Positions 63,335 to 64,000 of a stretch of 64,000 bases of DNA are shown in pieces. The stretch's first letter is position 1. Each line of letters begins with the position of its first letter. Both the position numbers and the translations under genes were made by a program. The notes under the pieces are model-generated. The model searched no databases and was not told the origin of the DNA. It saw only the letters and a program-made list of their open reading frames with translations. Source of the stretch: Fictibacillus arsenicus (GTDB lineage Bacteria > Bacillota > Bacilli > Bacillales > Fictibacillaceae); NCBI RefSeq assembly GCF_001642935.1, contig NZ_CP016761.1:3472001-3536000 (forward strand). The letters run 5' to 3'.

Positions 63335-64000
63335 TTACGCATTCTCCTTCATAACCAGTTTCAATGTTACGTACCCTTTAGGTCGAACGGTAATTTCATC
63401 CTTCACGTCGATGACGCTTTTTTCGTTTAATTTCGTTTGTGAAACAGACTGGATGTGTTCGCTCGATAACACCACCGTCTGTTCTTCCTCACTCGGATTA
63501 AACAAGCGTAAAATAACGGAATTGTTATCGTGTGCTTTTTTCAACGTGCTCAAGAAAACATCTCCTGTTGATTCAAACAAACTGAAGCTAGCTGGCAGAA
63601 TATCCACTGGATACGGGATCTCAAAACGGTCAAGCCTTTCTTCAAATGTGTTCAGTGTTTGCTTTTGATAACTTAAAGAATGACCGCGATATTGGTCCAC
63701 AAATTTAAACAACTGTTTAACATCGTGACCTTTTCCGACATGAATCGCGTACTCAAATGTCATCTTTTCCTGCATCTGAGCATCAGGCGTGTAAACGACT
63801 TTATTGTTAATTCCAGACGCTCGTCCAGGTCTCCACGCCAAGTTGTCGCGGCCGAGCAACCCAACACTTCTGAACAACGTTAATGCCAGTTCACCTGTTT
63901 CCTTAATCAGCTCGTATTCCTTGATTCCTTTTGTCATAACTATGGCAGTTCGTTCGCCATTCGTCGCACCAGCCAAGTTTTCCAATGGATAGATCGGTAC
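63335..64000 (-). CDS. GH38 alpha-mannosidase, probably mannosylglycerate hydrolase (C-terminal part)
   Basis: The frame is open to the window edge (codons before the TTG at 63985 read VPIYP), so about 222 C-terminal residues are seen. ATNGERTAIVMTKGIKEYELI, ALTLFRSVGLLGR and RPGRASGINNKVVYTPDAQM are typical of the beta-sandwich end of MngB-type GH38 enzymes, which release glycerate and (phospho)mannose from mannosylglycerate. The catalytic barrel is outside the window. It is coupled to the GH13_18 gene, and the glycerate kinase completes the route. Confidence 0.78.
   Translation of the reverse strand, partial: VPIYPLENLAGATNGERTAIVMTKGIKEYELIKETGELALTLFRSVGLLGRDNLAWRPGRASGINNKVVYTPDAQMQEKMTFEYAIHVGKGHDVKQLFKFVDQYRGHSLSYQKQTLNTFEERLDRFEIPYPVDILPASFSLFESTGDVFLSTLKKAHDNNSVILRLFNPSEEEQTVVLSSEHIQSVSQTKLNEKSVIDVKDEITVRPKGYVTLKLVMKENA

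Overview
This 64-kb window reads as chromosomal DNA of a low/mid-GC Gram-positive of the family Bacillaceae (a Bacillus or Fictibacillus-like organism; the genus cannot be fixed from sequence alone). The evidence is strong AGGAGG-type ribosome binding sites, GTG/TTG starts, cre boxes, rho-independent terminators, B. subtilis-style gene sets (pxpB-pxpC-ycsG-ycsI, a GmuE-like kinase, ManA) and Bacillaceae-type intergenic repeats. No rRNA, tRNA, CRISPR or prophage was recognised.

Layout. 1-5.8 kb: the 5' part of an ArgH-family lyase, a DJ-1/PfpI protein, small proteins, an MFS exporter, and an intact IS3-family element (3816-5102) inserted in the loop of a rho-independent terminator. 6-12 kb: a GH3 beta-glucosidase, a GH35 enzyme and a GH144/glucoamylase-like enzyme. 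13-28.6 kb: one long minus-strand operon headed by a LacI regulator. It encodes GH35, two solute-binding proteins (one of 986 aa), two pairs of CUT1-type permeases, an NHL-TPR-Yip1 membrane protein and a secreted DUF5696-like protein. No ATPase is encoded, so a shared MsmX-type ATPase is expected. 28.8-36 kb: three xylose-isomerase-like TIM barrels, two Gfo/Idh/MocA oxidoreductases, a ROK repressor and a beta-propeller enzyme. 36.3-46.2 kb: a ROK sugar kinase, a GH130 phosphorylase with a DUF1861 partner and a third ABC importer, a divergent LacI regulator, a NERD protein, and mannose-6-phosphate isomerase. Together these suggest uptake and cytoplasmic breakdown of beta-linked gluco-, galacto- and mannosides.

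46.4-59.7 kb: 5-oxoproline (pyroglutamate) metabolism is split in two (pxpB-pxpC-NRAMP-ycsI at 46-50 kb, pxpA at 59 kb). In between lie a BrkB-family protein, a secreted pyroglutamyl-peptidase-like protein with Ser at the catalytic Cys position, a 37-aa Cys-rich peptide, 6-phosphogluconate dehydrogenase, and a GntP-PdxA2-DtnK-DeoR operon for four-carbon acid sugars. 60-64 kb: glycerate kinase, a GH13_18 phosphorylase and the end of a GH38 mannosidase, fitting glucosylglycerate/mannosylglycerate use.

The most striking unexplained structure is a family of eight intergenic arrays. Each has a conserved head of about 40 bp (with an ACGTGT...ACACGT inverted repeat) followed by exactly six short motifs, usually CGCTCAAA, spaced 20-21 bp apart (two DNA turns). 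One array keeps the head and spacing but replaces the motif with TTCACCCC. A second repeat family of about 130 bp, with many potential stems, occurs three times. GAAACGTTTC operators occur at three promoters (GH3, the long operon, the epimerase operon) and suggest one regulon.
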